A DNA stretch of 64,000 nt from an uncultured Collinsella sp. GTDB taxonomy: Bacteria > Actinomycetota > Coriobacteriia > Coriobacteriales > Coriobacteriaceae. Below, in pieces: positions 15,431 to 22,900 of the stretch. The notes below the pieces were generated by a model, which did no database searches, was not told the DNA's origin, and was given only the letters and a program-made list of their open reading frames with translations. Numbering within the stretch: the stretch's first letter is position 1; every line of letters begins with the position of its first letter. The DNA lies in assembly GCA_900552385.1 (NCBI GenBank), contig URZI01000008.1:1-64000 (forward strand), written 5' to 3'. The position numbers and the translations under genes are program-made.

Positions 15431-15510
15431 TGGATGAATTTATCGATGTATTGACGCTCTGGTTGTTCATAACAACTGCCGTTGCCGTCGGCAACATGAT
15501 CGGCAAGTAA
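15430..15510 (+). CDS. 26-residue membrane peptide
   Basis: MDEFIDVLTLWLFITTAVAV followed by GNMIGK. The ATG overlaps the stop of the cro-like gene (TAATG), so it would be translated by coupling. Residues 7-22 are one hydrophobic span. Very short, so it is held with reserve, but the overlap and membrane character are suggestive. Confidence 0.45.
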   Translation: MDEFIDVLTLWLFITTAVAVGNMIGK

Positions 15511-15527
15511 GAAAGGAGGGGTTTCAG

Positions 15528-15917
15528 ATGTATGAAACCCAATCGCAAACCAACGGTTTGCATCGTGGTTTTGACGAGTGTGAAACGCCGCAAGCTCGAT
15601 GTTTCGCAGGCGGCATTTTGCCGGCGCGTCAGAGCTATGGCGCAAGCTCGCGAAAAGAAAGCGCCCGCACCTGGCTGCAACCGGGCACGGGCAATGTCAA
15701 AACCTTCACCAGTAATGACAACGAGAATTTTACACCACTAGCAACGGTTAAGCGGTGGTTTTGCGGCGCTATTGCCCTGCTGTCGGCAACTGGAATCCTG
15801 CTCATTGCCCTGGCTGGTGCCATTATCTGGCTTACGGAGACGTACGACCTGCCTTGGCTGCCGTTCGTCCTTGCCGGGCTTGAGCTTTGGTTCATCGTCC
15901 GAATGATCGACCAATGA
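15528..15917 (+). CDS. Putative early membrane protein
   Basis: 129 residues from ATG 15528, eight bases after GGAGG. The first about 75 residues are polar and unremarkable. Two hydrophobic spans follow (about 80-105 and 110-125; FCGAIALLSATGILLIALAG). An alternative frame starting at 15532 (69 residues, basic) uses the same ribosome-binding site, and which one is translated cannot be decided here. The stop overlaps the next start by 4 bp, which favours this frame. Confidence 0.45.
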   Translation: MYETQSQTNGLHRGFDECETPQARCFAGGILPARQSYGASSRKESARTWLQPGTGNVKTFTSNDNENFTPLATVKRWFCGAIALLSATGILLIALAGAIIWLTETYDLPWLPFVLAGLELWFIVRMIDQ

Positions 15918-16120
15918 GGGGCTATCTCGACCGCGATGCAAACGGCTTCTGGGTCGCGCGAGTGATCATCGAGGAAGCCCGCAGGCCGGGCGTGAGCGGC
16001 GCGGGAGACGTGCGCACGCGCCACAGGTTGCCCGTGCCGCCATCGGCACCGCGAGAGGTCGCAGAAGTGGCGTTCAGGCGCTTTATGAGCCGTGAATCAA
16101 GGAAGCGCCATGGATGTTGA
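15914..16120 (+). CDS. Small basic early protein
   Basis: 68 residues beginning MRGYLDRDANGFWVARVIIE, overlapping the upstream stop by 4 bp (ATGA). The N-terminal strands and basic C-terminus (FRRFMSRESRKRHG) suggest a small nucleic-acid-binding protein; it is not recognised. Confidence 0.5.
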   Translation: MRGYLDRDANGFWVARVIIEEARRPGVSGAGDVRTRHRLPVPPSAPREVAEVAFRRFMSRESRKRHGC

Positions 16121-16511
16121 CGATTACACCCAGCCGCTCGAATCCGTGATGCGGCAGGAGCGATTGGCAATGTACCCGGTGCCGCTCAAGCTGCAAGACC
16201 GGCAGGAGCTTTTCAAGCTCTGGTGCGAGCTCAATCCAAGGGCGCTGCGGCAGATCGAGCTTACGGCGCTCGCAATCGACCAGCGAGGTATCCGAGTAAG
16301 CGCCAAGTACCTCATTGAGAAACAACGTTACGAGGGCAGCGTCAAGCTCGTCGGCGTTCCGTTCGTGGACGGAAACGGCGTTGAGCACGTCTACGGCATT
16401 AACAACACGGATACGCCACTTCTAGCCCGTTGGCTTCTAAAGCGGCATCCAAAGCTGAACATCAAGCTTCGCAATTCCATCTATGACAAGGAGAACAATC
16501 ATGAAGCGTAA
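16110..16511 (+). CDS. Hypothetical phage early protein
   Basis: 133 residues from ATG 16110 (MDVDDYTQPLESVMRQERLA) with AAGGAAG upstream. Mixed alpha/beta; KLWCELNPRALRQIELTALA resembles a helical pair. Family not recognised. It overlaps both neighbours slightly. Confidence 0.6.
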   Translation: MDVDDYTQPLESVMRQERLAMYPVPLKLQDRQELFKLWCELNPRALRQIELTALAIDQRGIRVSAKYLIEKQRYEGSVKLVGVPFVDGNGVEHVYGINNTDTPLLARWLLKRHPKLNIKLRNSIYDKENNHEA

Positions 16512-16770
16512 GGAAGCAATCAAGTTCCTCGATTCCGTTGCCGAGTATATCAGCGGTGTCGACGGCACCATTACGCTCTTCAACCCCAAGAGCAATGAGA
16601 GCGTCGAGCTTGATACCGACCTGGCTTTCTGTTTCATGGGGACACCCATCGTAGCCATGAAAGACATGCTCGAGAGCGACAAGCTCGACGATATGACACC
16701 CGACATGTTTGTCCATCTGATGACCAAATCGGCGTTGAGTGCATATGCGCAGCAGCTTACAAAGCGCTGA
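16501..16770 (+). CDS. Hypothetical phage early protein
   Basis: 89 residues beginning MKRKEAIKFLDSVAEYISGV with AAGGAG 8 bp upstream, which decides this start. Acidic, no known motif. Confidence 0.6.
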   Translation: MKRKEAIKFLDSVAEYISGVDGTITLFNPKSNESVELDTDLAFCFMGTPIVAMKDMLESDKLDDMTPDMFVHLMTKSALSAYAQQLTKR

Positions 16771-17005
16771 GCAGCTGGCGCTCGATCTTTTTGGTGAGCA
16801 GCCGATGCCAACGCCCGGGCAATGCCGGTTCGAGCTTCATCTACTCGAGCACGGCGAAAAGCCCAAGAGCGCGTGTGGCTTTCGCGGAGCGACCGTTTGG
16901 ACTAACTGCCGCGAGGTTGGCAAGTGCCTTTGGGACGGCTGGAACCAGCAGGGGACAAGCGATGGATTAACGACGGGAGGTGATGACGATGACGGCGATT
17001 CCTAA
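16745..17005 (+). CDS. Small Cys-containing early protein
   Basis: 86 residues from ATG 16745: MRSSLQSAEQLALDLFGE, then C and W residues (CRFELHLLEHG, WTNCREVGKCLWDGW) and a Gly/Asp tail overlapping the next gene. No family recognised. Overlap with the previous gene is 26 bp, so the start is uncertain. Confidence 0.5.
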   Translation: MRSSLQSAEQLALDLFGEQPMPTPGQCRFELHLLEHGEKPKSACGFRGATVWTNCREVGKCLWDGWNQQGTSDGLTTGGDDDDGDS

Positions 17006-17435
17006 AGACGTGCACGATCAGGCGCAGGAACCAATGGCGTGGTTTCAGCACGACGCTAACGCGCAGCGGGACATCAAATGCCAACGGCTGCTCATGCGTC
17101 GCGGTAACGAGGGCTACGGCGCTTACTGGCGGCTCTGCGAGCTTCTGGCGAGCACCAAGCACCACTCAATTGCGGTGGACACCGATGAAGACTGGCTCAT
17201 TCTAGCCGGCGCAATCGGTATGCGCTCGATGGGGGCTTTCGATGAGACGGTGAGCATCGCCGAGACACAAGATTTCATCGACTGCCTGCTTGAGATCGGA
17301 TTGCTCGTGAGAGACGGAAAAGGCCGAATCGAGAGCGAGAGGATGTGCAAAAACGCCCTTTATTTTGGCAAGCAGCGCGTCAACGGAGCCAAGGGCGGCA
17401 GGCCGAAAAAGAAGCAGGAAAACCCGCAAAACTAG
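16989..17435 (+). CDS. Lin1244/DUF4373-type replication-associated protein
   Basis: 148 residues from ATG 16989, nine bases after GGGAGG; nearby GTG/ATG alternatives exist. The core WFQHDANAQRDIKCQRLLMR and GNEGYGAYWRLCELLAS is the signature of the DUF4373 domain, which forms the N-terminus of many phage replication initiators. Only this domain plus a basic tail (NGAKGGRPKKKQ) is present; the usual C-terminal half is missing. It lies directly upstream of the iteron region, fitting an origin-binding role. Confidence 0.7.
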   Translation: MTAIPKDVHDQAQEPMAWFQHDANAQRDIKCQRLLMRRGNEGYGAYWRLCELLASTKHHSIAVDTDEDWLILAGAIGMRSMGAFDETVSIAETQDFIDCLLEIGLLVRDGKGRIESERMCKNALYFGKQRVNGAKGGRPKKKQENPQN

Positions 17436-17765
17436 CAGGTCAGAGCGTATGTTTGTGTTGTTGCGGATTGAAACCAGCGCGAAACCATCGGTTTTAGGTT
17501 GGGCTAAGCCTAACAATACATAACATAACAGTACAGAAGCGGGTTTTTGGGTTTGGGTCATAAAATCCAAACCCAAAGCCAAAAACCCGCACTTGCTTGT
17601 TATGTTGACTTACAAGCAAGGTTCTTCTTTCTTGCTTCTTCTTTCTTGATCGATTCGTTTTTCGAGCGATTCCAAAGCCTGTTTTCGAGTCTTCAGCAGT
17701 AGTTATCAACAGGTTTTCAACAAGTTTTCAACAATAGAAAAGTTTTCAACAAAGGAGCGTTGGCG
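17436..17765. other. Putative replication origin of prophage B
   Basis: A 330-bp non-coding stretch between the DUF4373 gene and a zinc-finger gene, A+T-richer than its surroundings. It holds a long stem (17539-17590; arms beginning GCGGGTTTTTGG and ending CCAAAAACCCGC), a 13-bp direct repeat TTCTTCTTTCTTG (17622-17634, 17636-17648), and TTATCAACA (17703-17711) followed by three copies of TTTTCAACA (17714, 17725, 17743). The last motif is one base from the DnaA-box consensus. The features are those of an iteron origin; function is inferred. Confidence 0.55.
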
Positions 17766-17948
17766 ATGCCTTACGGGAGTTATGTCAACAAAGTCCGAAA
17801 GCACACGTGTCCTTACTGCGGCATCGAGCGAAATCTGGACTGGTTCATCAAGGACAGCGAAGCCTGCTGGAAGTGCAGGGAGACGAAGAAGAACGAGAAG
17901 GAGGTGATGATAGGTGAGCATTTTGACGATTCGCAAATCACTCGATAA
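17766..17948 (+). CDS. Small zinc-finger protein
   Basis: 60 residues beginning MPYGSYVNKVRKHTCPYCGI. CPYC (about 15-18) and CWKC (about 36-39) make a zinc ribbon. ATG 17766 has AAAGGAG upstream. It overlaps the next start by 35 bp. Function unknown. Confidence 0.55.
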   Translation: MPYGSYVNKVRKHTCPYCGIERNLDWFIKDSEACWKCRETKKNEKEVMIGEHFDDSQITR

Positions 17949-18330
17949 TGACGTTTTTACACGAGATGAAGCCAGAGAACTTTTTTCGTGTTGCCGTCTC
18001 AGCTATGACGATGTGAGCGAGAACGACATTTACATGTTGGAAGCCTTTGTCGGCTGTGAGCTGAGTCAATTCAATGAGCTGAATGAGCTGCAAATGCACG
18101 TTTCGCATAGGAAGAAGAACGCTCCAAAAATCAACGTTCGCGATGAACCGGGCAACCCTATCGAATCGGCCTTCTTGCATGTCGATAGCGATTACTTCAG
18201 AGGACGAGAAGCGATCTCCTTCAACAGTGACGGCTTTATTGGATTCGCAGGCTGGGCTGATGACGGCAACGTTCAGCCGTTTTTACGGGCTTTTGTTGAC
18301 TGGGTAGTTTTTTGGATGGATGGCAAATGA
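17914..18330 (+). CDS. Hypothetical phage early protein
   Basis: 138 residues from GTG 17914, ten bases after GGAGG. Acidic, ends with an aromatic patch (FVDWVVFWMDGK). Family not recognised. The stop overlaps the next start by 4 bp. Confidence 0.6.
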   Translation: MSILTIRKSLDNDVFTRDEARELFSCCRLSYDDVSENDIYMLEAFVGCELSQFNELNELQMHVSHRKKNAPKINVRDEPGNPIESAFLHVDSDYFRGREAISFNSDGFIGFAGWADDGNVQPFLRAFVDWVVFWMDGK

Positions 18331-18650
18331 GTTCTTACGTTAAGCATGTCGGCGACCTGACTGAGCCTGTTGAGTTCAGTGCTTCGCAGGTTGCCGAGAA
18401 GATGACCTCAACGGTCGATATGGGGTTCGACCCTGTGACCAAGCCCGCGCATTACGCAGGGCATACCGGCATCGAGTGCAAGCAGGCAATGGAATCGATG
18501 CTCGGAACCGATGAATACGTGTCCTATATGCAGGGATGCGCCTTCAAGTACCTGTGGCGCTGGAAGTCCAAGAACGGCATCGAAGACCTCAAGAAGGCGC
18601 ATGAATGCATCGAGAACATGCTTGAGACACTGGAAGGCGGCGCGTCATGA
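18327..18650 (+). CDS. DUF3310 protein
   Basis: 107 residues from ATG 18327. KPAHYAGHTGIECKQAMESM followed by YMQGCAFKYLWRWKSKNG and IEDLKKAHECIENML is the diagnostic core of the DUF3310 (SaV-like) family, widespread in phage early regions and related in fold to nucleotide-metabolism helical proteins. Its biochemical role is not established. Overlaps both neighbours by 4 bp. Confidence 0.75.
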   Translation: MSSYVKHVGDLTEPVEFSASQVAEKMTSTVDMGFDPVTKPAHYAGHTGIECKQAMESMLGTDEYVSYMQGCAFKYLWRWKSKNGIEDLKKAHECIENMLETLEGGAS

Positions 18651-18934
18651 GCGGCGGTGACTTCTACGCCGCACCCAAGCTTGTCACCGTCCGCAAGGCG
18701 CATCAGTGCGCGTACTGCGGCGAGACGGTTCCAGCGGGAACGCGTGGCGTGCTCATTGAAAGCGGCTTTTGGTTTGGTCAGTTCTGGAAGCGCTACGCAT
18801 GCCCGCGCTGTCAGCCATATGTCAGTGAGTTTTGGGGCTGGCAAGGCTTGGAGAGTGAAGACATCGAATGGGATTTCGACGAGTTCATGCGGAAGTATCA
18901 CCGCGATGTGTGGGTGACCGGCGATGACGATTAG
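18647..18934 (+). CDS. Small zinc-binding early protein
   Basis: 95 residues. CAYCGETVPAG and CPRCQP form a zinc knuckle pair similar to those in phage proteins that start with an A-H-x-C-x-x-C module. Acidic C-terminus. No function assigned; 4-bp overlap upstream. Confidence 0.6.
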   Translation: MSGGDFYAAPKLVTVRKAHQCAYCGETVPAGTRGVLIESGFWFGQFWKRYACPRCQPYVSEFWGWQGLESEDIEWDFDEFMRKYHRDVWVTGDDD

Positions 18935-19106
18935 GAGCGACCGTAAGACCCTTGAGAACCTGTGTGTCGTGTCGCAGGACATAAGCAGGCGCATAGCGAA
19001 CTGCGAGAAGCGTGGTCGCGATAGCGCACGGGTCGATTACGACGATCTTATCTGCTGGTGTGACTGTGTTGACGATGCAATCGCATCGATTAACCGAAAT
19101 TTGTAG
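18924..19106 (+). CDS. Small hypothetical early protein
   Basis: 60 residues, helical, with three Cys near the end (DLICWCDCVDDAIASIN). Overlaps the upstream gene by 11 bp. No family recognised. Confidence 0.5.
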   Translation: MTIRSDRKTLENLCVVSQDISRRIANCEKRGRDSARVDYDDLICWCDCVDDAIASINRNL

Positions 19107-19113
19107 GAGAGAA

Positions 19114-19362
19114 ATGAACGAGTTTAAGACCAAGGAAGAGTATGAAGAGGCATCGTCGACGCTGGTTGGGTGCGCCCTGCTGATCGTCCCGCTCGCGATG
19201 TTGGTTGCCAGTATCGCCATTGGCTTCATCTTCGGCGCTGGCTATGGGTTTCTGGCCTTCTTTTGCTTCCTGCTGTCCGCGTGCATTTGGTTCATTTACC
19301 TGGCAAAGGTCAGCATGCACAAGGCGAAGAAAGCGGCTGAAAAGGAGTGGAACGATGATTGA
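19114..19362 (+). CDS. Small two-span membrane protein
   Basis: 82 residues from ATG 19114 with AGGAGAG upstream. Two hydrophobic segments, about residues 17-40 (ALLIVPLAMLVASIAIGFIF) and 44-65, then a basic tail. A phage membrane protein; superinfection control is a possibility without direct support. Confidence 0.6.
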   Translation: MNEFKTKEEYEEASSTLVGCALLIVPLAMLVASIAIGFIFGAGYGFLAFFCFLLSACIWFIYLAKVSMHKAKKAAEKEWNDD

Positions 19363-19612
19363 GAGTCCAGGCCATGCCATCAGCCGCATCATTAAGGATT
19401 TCGACAATGCGTACATATCTGCGCTTCGTGGAAAAGGAAACTTCCTATATGAGGTTTCCTGCGCAATGAGCCGTGCGCATAGGGAGTGGGGCAAGTTCGA
19501 GAAGCGTTGCAGGAAGTATCGCGACCCTAAATGGCAGCGCCGGTATACAAAGGCGTTCAAGCGGTCGCGCAGGAACGTTGCCTATCTCAAGCGCACTGGC
19601 AGGTGCCGGTGA
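19355..19612 (+). CDS. Small basic early protein
   Basis: 85 residues beginning MIESPGHAISRIIKDFDNAY, Arg/Lys-rich in its second half (FKRSRRNVAYLKRTGRCR), suggesting nucleic-acid binding. The TGA overlaps the ATG of the tyrosine integrase (TGATG), so it is translated just before the integrase and could be its directionality factor; that role is a guess from position. Confidence 0.55.
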   Translation: MIESPGHAISRIIKDFDNAYISALRGKGNFLYEVSCAMSRAHREWGKFEKRCRKYRDPKWQRRYTKAFKRSRRNVAYLKRTGRCR

Positions 19613-20796
19613 TGGGTATCGAGGTCAAGCGCGATCAAAAGGGAGTCTGGTTTGCGCAGCCGTATCTTGGCAAGGCACCGGACGGGCGGCAGATACGGCC
19701 ACGCCGTAGCTTCCCGGATGCCAGGACGCGCGATGAAGCGCAGGCTTTGGCTGATGCCTGGGCTTCGCATCTTACCTTTGACGGCAAGGTCAAGAGCACG
19801 CTGATAGTCGACCTGCTTTGGGAGTACATCGAGCAGCGGAAGGTCAAGGGCGCAGCCATTAACACCGTGAAGAGGTGGACGTTTTTCACACGAACCTACG
19901 TGGGCAAGTACCTTAAAGGCAAAGTCGCTCGCGATCTTACCGCCATCGAGCTGAACGACTTCGAAACGCGGCTTGGCGTGAGCAAGAAGAACGGCGGTCA
20001 AGGTCTTTCGCGCAACACGATCATCAGCGTTCACCACTTTTTGCGCGGCGCATACAACTTCTGGGTGCGCATCGGCATCTGCGAGAACAACCCAATGCTT
20101 ATGGTCACAAAGCCACCAGAGGAACGCCATGAAGCCGTGAGCATCGACGAATGGGATTACAAGGCACTCGATGCCATGGTCTCCGAAAAGCTCGACCTTG
20201 AAGCGCCCGAGAAGCGCTTCATGCGCCAATCAGCCTACGCTTTCGCGGCTTGGCTCGCACTACACACGGGGATGCGCGTCGGCGAGGTGTGCGCCGTAAG
20301 GCGTCGCGACCTCCACAAGGCGCAGGGGTTCATCCTCGTGAGCGGAACGGTCATCGAGGTTCCGGGCGGCGGCGTTATCCGATCCAACGTGACCAAGAAC
20401 AAGAAGACGCGGCCTGTGGCTCTAATCGACGAAGAGTGGGAGCGGATAAAAGCCTATCTCGCGCAACAGGATTCGATTTCAGACGCTTTCACGCCCGATT
20501 CGCCACTGGTGAGCGTAGACGGCTCTTACATGCGCCCAACGACCGTCTCAAAGGCTTTCAGCCGCGCTCGCGACCGTGCTGGCATGCCGAAGGCGTATAC
20601 GTTCCATTCGCTTCGCCATACGCACGCCACGTGGTGCCTTGCGAACGGCGTCGACCTCAAGACGCTTGCAGATCGCTTGGGGCACTCGAACGAAGCGACC
20701 ACGCTGAAGCTCTACGCGCACCTTCTGCCGGGGCGCGACCAGGCGGCGGCTCAGGCGTTCAACAGCTTTGCCAAGCAGCTTGAGGACGGAGTGTAA
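19612..20796 (+). CDS. Tyrosine recombinase (phage integrase family)
   Basis: 394 residues. An N-terminal Arm-type domain (IEVKRDQKGVWFAQPYLGKA) and SAM-like core-binding domain precede the catalytic domain. Catalytic residues visible: Arg in HTGMRVGEVC, His-x-x-Arg in FHSLRHTHATW, His in LGHSNEATT and Tyr in LKLYAHLL. It sits in the early operon, far from either end, although prophage B also has a serine integrase. It may catalyse excision, dimer resolution, or be a captured second integration system. Confidence 0.9.
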   Translation: MGIEVKRDQKGVWFAQPYLGKAPDGRQIRPRRSFPDARTRDEAQALADAWASHLTFDGKVKSTLIVDLLWEYIEQRKVKGAAINTVKRWTFFTRTYVGKYLKGKVARDLTAIELNDFETRLGVSKKNGGQGLSRNTIISVHHFLRGAYNFWVRIGICENNPMLMVTKPPEERHEAVSIDEWDYKALDAMVSEKLDLEAPEKRFMRQSAYAFAAWLALHTGMRVGEVCAVRRRDLHKAQGFILVSGTVIEVPGGGVIRSNVTKNKKTRPVALIDEEWERIKAYLAQQDSISDAFTPDSPLVSVDGSYMRPTTVSKAFSRARDRAGMPKAYTFHSLRHTHATWCLANGVDLKTLADRLGHSNEATTLKLYAHLLPGRDQAAAQAFNSFAKQLEDGV

Positions 20797-20924
20797 ACGG
20801 TGTGTAAATGGCAAGACCTCGGCCATTTGCTGCACGACACGAAAACGAGAGGTCAGAAAGCAAAACCGATGGTTTGGGAACGGTTAGCCGCCGTATTCCA
20901 AGTAAGAATCAGGAGATATTGAAA

Positions 20925-21251
20925 ATGGTACCGAAATTGACTGCCGAACAGCGGCGTGCAGCCCTCGATAAGGGGATGCAGATCAGGATTAAGAGAGCGG
21001 AGTACAAGGCCAAGCTTAAGAACGGCTTGATGTCTATTGAGCAGTTCTTTGAGTTGGCAGACGGCGGAGACCAGGCTGCATCGGGCATGCGTGTCGAATC
21101 GCTGATTAGGTCGATGCCCGGTTTTGCCGCGCCACGAACCCAGAAGCTCATGAAGAGCCTGCACATCAGCACGAGCCGCCGCGTGCAGGGTCTGGGATAC
21201 ATCCAGCGAGAGGGGCTTATCGAGGCTCTTGGAGGTGGACGCCGTGAGTAG
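20925..21251 (+). CDS. Phage-encoded actinobacterial integration host factor (mIHF-like)
   Basis: 108 residues from ATG 20925 (AGGAGA upstream). KLTAEQRRAALDKGMQIRIK plus RAEYKAKLKNG, a Met-Arg-Val-Ser/Glu-Leu segment, SMPGFAAPRTQKLMKSLHIS and SRRVQGLGYIQ follow the mIHF layout, an S13-like helix-two-turns-helix DNA binder. mIHF bends DNA and assists integrase in actinobacterial phages; host genomes normally encode it. Placement right behind the tyrosine integrase suggests an in-house architectural partner. Confidence 0.75.
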   Translation: MVPKLTAEQRRAALDKGMQIRIKRAEYKAKLKNGLMSIEQFFELADGGDQAASGMRVESLIRSMPGFAAPRTQKLMKSLHISTSRRVQGLGYIQREGLIEALGGGRRE

Positions 21252-21480
21252 GTCGCATGAGCGGGCACGCCGACGAATCAAGAGACTGAGTGTGCTTTTG
21301 GCGGTGCTCATAGTGTTGTTGGGCTGCATCATCGTCTTTCTTTGTTTTTGCCTTATGGAACTGCTCATAAGCGTCATAACTGGTTGTCTGTTCTCGTGGC
21401 TCGTCCCATTGCTCGCAACCGCGATGGTGATCATGACCTATATCGCATTGGCAATCGTGAGGGGTGGCAACTGTGAGTGA
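21244..21480 (+). CDS. Small membrane protein
   Basis: 78 residues from GTG 21244 (overlaps the mIHF stop by 8 bp). After a basic start (RSHERARRRIKR) two or three hydrophobic spans follow. No family recognised. Confidence 0.55.
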   Translation: MSRSHERARRRIKRLSVLLAVLIVLLGCIIVFLCFCLMELLISVITGCLFSWLVPLLATAMVIMTYIALAIVRGGNCE

Positions 21481-21886
21481 CAGCCTTAACAGCGTCACCT
21501 TGAGTGGCAACCTTGGGCAAGATGCAGAGGTTAGGTACACCAACAGCGGCCTTGCGGTAACGAGCTTTTCACTAGCAGTGAACAAGAGCCGCAAGCAGCA
21601 GGACGGTAGCTATAAGGACGCGACCAGTTGGGTTGACTGCGTGATGTACGGCAAGCGTGGCGAAGCGATGTTTAACAACGGCCTTCTGATGAAGGGCGCA
21701 CGCCTGGCCATCCTTGGGCACCTGCATCAGAACGTGTGGGAGAAGGACGGCAAGCGCTATCGCAAGCTTGAGGTTATCGTCGATAACGTGGCAATCATGA
21801 CCTCGCATCGACAGTCGCAGCAACCGGCGGCGGTACCGCAGGCTGCGACCTACCCAGATGTGTACGACGAAGATATTCCCTTCTAA
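21473..21886 (+). CDS. ssb: Single-stranded DNA-binding protein of prophage B
   Basis: 137 residues; GTG 21473 is preferred, with GAGGGG upstream. The OB fold covers about residues 1-105 (NSVTLSGNLGQDAEVRYT, SWVDCVMYGKRGE); a short Gln/Pro linker and the acidic tip DVYDEDIPF follow. It differs clearly from the prophage A SSB but shares the C-terminal YDEDIPF tip. Confidence 0.93.
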   Translation: MSDSLNSVTLSGNLGQDAEVRYTNSGLAVTSFSLAVNKSRKQQDGSYKDATSWVDCVMYGKRGEAMFNNGLLMKGARLAILGHLHQNVWEKDGKRYRKLEVIVDNVAIMTSHRQSQQPAAVPQAATYPDVYDEDIPF

Positions 21887-21895
21887 GGAGCTGAC

Positions 21896-22333
21896 ATGTA
21901 CGGACGAAAGATGAACGTTTGCCTGGCTGACGGAACGGTCATGCCGACATACGCGCACGATGGCGATGCAGGCTTCGACCTTTGCATCACCGAGGATGTG
22001 AGGCTTGAGCCAAACGCAAGCGCTGTCTGCGGACTTGGCTTTGCCTGCGAGATTCCGAGCGGTTGTGTCGGCTTGGTCTTCCCGCGCTCCGGCCTTGGCG
22101 CTCACTACGGCGTGACGCTGCGCAACAGCGTAAGCGTCATCGACAGCGGATACCGTGGCGAGGTACATGCACCGCTGGTCAATCTCAGCTGTGACACCGT
22201 GTTTCTTTCCAAGGGTACGCGCGTGTGCCAGATGGTCGTTGTCCCGTTCGTGCCGTGTGATCTTGTCGGGGTCGATAGCCTGACCGACACCGAGCGCGGT
22301 ACAGACGGCTTCGGCTCTACGGGTATCGACTAG
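21896..22333 (+). CDS. dut: dUTP diphosphatase
   Basis: 145 residues, normal for a trimeric dUTPase. All five motifs are visible: DGDAGFDL, PRSGLGAHYGV, VIDSGYRGEV, RVCQMVV and the C-terminal RGTDGFGSTG with the uracil-stacking Phe. It hydrolyses dUTP to dUMP and pyrophosphate, keeping uracil out of phage DNA. Ten bases after ssb, same operon. Confidence 0.93.
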   Translation: MYGRKMNVCLADGTVMPTYAHDGDAGFDLCITEDVRLEPNASAVCGLGFACEIPSGCVGLVFPRSGLGAHYGVTLRNSVSVIDSGYRGEVHAPLVNLSCDTVFLSKGTRVCQMVVVPFVPCDLVGVDSLTDTERGTDGFGSTGID

Positions 22334-22345
22334 GATTGATGCCTT

Positions 22346-22792
22346 GTGGATGCCAAGGAATACTTCGAGCGCATCCGTGATGAGGTGGCTAGCATCGAGC
22401 ACGCAAAGGAGATGCTAGCCCGCCTTAAGGCTCGCGAGGGAGCCAAGGCGCAGAGCTACAGCACGGGCGGCGGCGGTGGCGGCTCAGACCCTATGGATGC
22501 GATTAACGGGCGTATCGACTTTGAGGGGAGGTTGGAAAGGAGGATCGCGGACAGCCAATCCGAGGTGGACGAAGCGTGCGTGCTGCTCTACGGTGCTGAC
22601 AATCGCGGTGGCTTGGCTAAGCTCAAGGGCAACCGATACGCCGACGCGCTGTGCATGGCCTATCTCCAAGCGATGCCATGGGACGAGATAGCCGATGTGA
22701 TGCAGTGCTCGCGCCAATGGTGCAGGGAGCTTTGCAACGTTGGGTTCCGCTATATCGACGAGGTGGGCTTTGCCGCGCTCAAAGATATTTGA
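22346..22792 (+). CDS. ArpU/RinA-like late transcription regulator
   Basis: 148 residues from GTG 22346. A helical N-terminus and Gly-rich linker precede a sigma-70-region-4-like helix-turn-helix (ADALCMAYLQAMPWDEIADV then MQCSRQWCRELCNVGF). Proteins of this type close the early operon and activate the late genes, just upstream of the HNH-terminase module, which is exactly the position here. Confidence 0.75.
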   Translation: MDAKEYFERIRDEVASIEHAKEMLARLKAREGAKAQSYSTGGGGGGSDPMDAINGRIDFEGRLERRIADSQSEVDEACVLLYGADNRGGLAKLKGNRYADALCMAYLQAMPWDEIADVMQCSRQWCRELCNVGFRYIDEVGFAALKDI

Positions 22793-22801
22793 GATTGGTA
22801 C

Positions 22802-22831
22802 TTGTCATCACTTTTCAGTTTGTGCTACATT
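22802..22831 (+). promoter_or_regulatory. Candidate late promoter
   Basis: TTGTCA (22802-22807), 18-bp spacer, TACATT (22826-22831), immediately after the late-regulator gene and before the packaging genes. A weak -10 would suit an activated promoter. Confidence 0.45.
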
Positions 22832-22852
22832 TCGGTACGGTGGATTATCAGA

Positions 22853-22886
22853 AAGGGACACGGCCTTGGGTCGCGTCCCTTTTTTG
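22853..22886 (+). terminator. Intrinsic terminator between early and late genes
   Basis: GGGACACG and CGCGTCCC arms (one mismatch) followed by six T. It lies only about 15-25 bp after the candidate late promoter start site, so either it ends the early transcript or late expression needs antitermination. Confidence 0.65.
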
Positions 22887-22900
22887 TTGGGGGTCGCGCA

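Noticed and set aside
15532..15741. 69-codon basic frame alternative to the 15528 membrane protein
   Set aside because: It shares the ribosome-binding site at a less good distance and ends without coupling to the next gene. It is kept only as a noted alternative.
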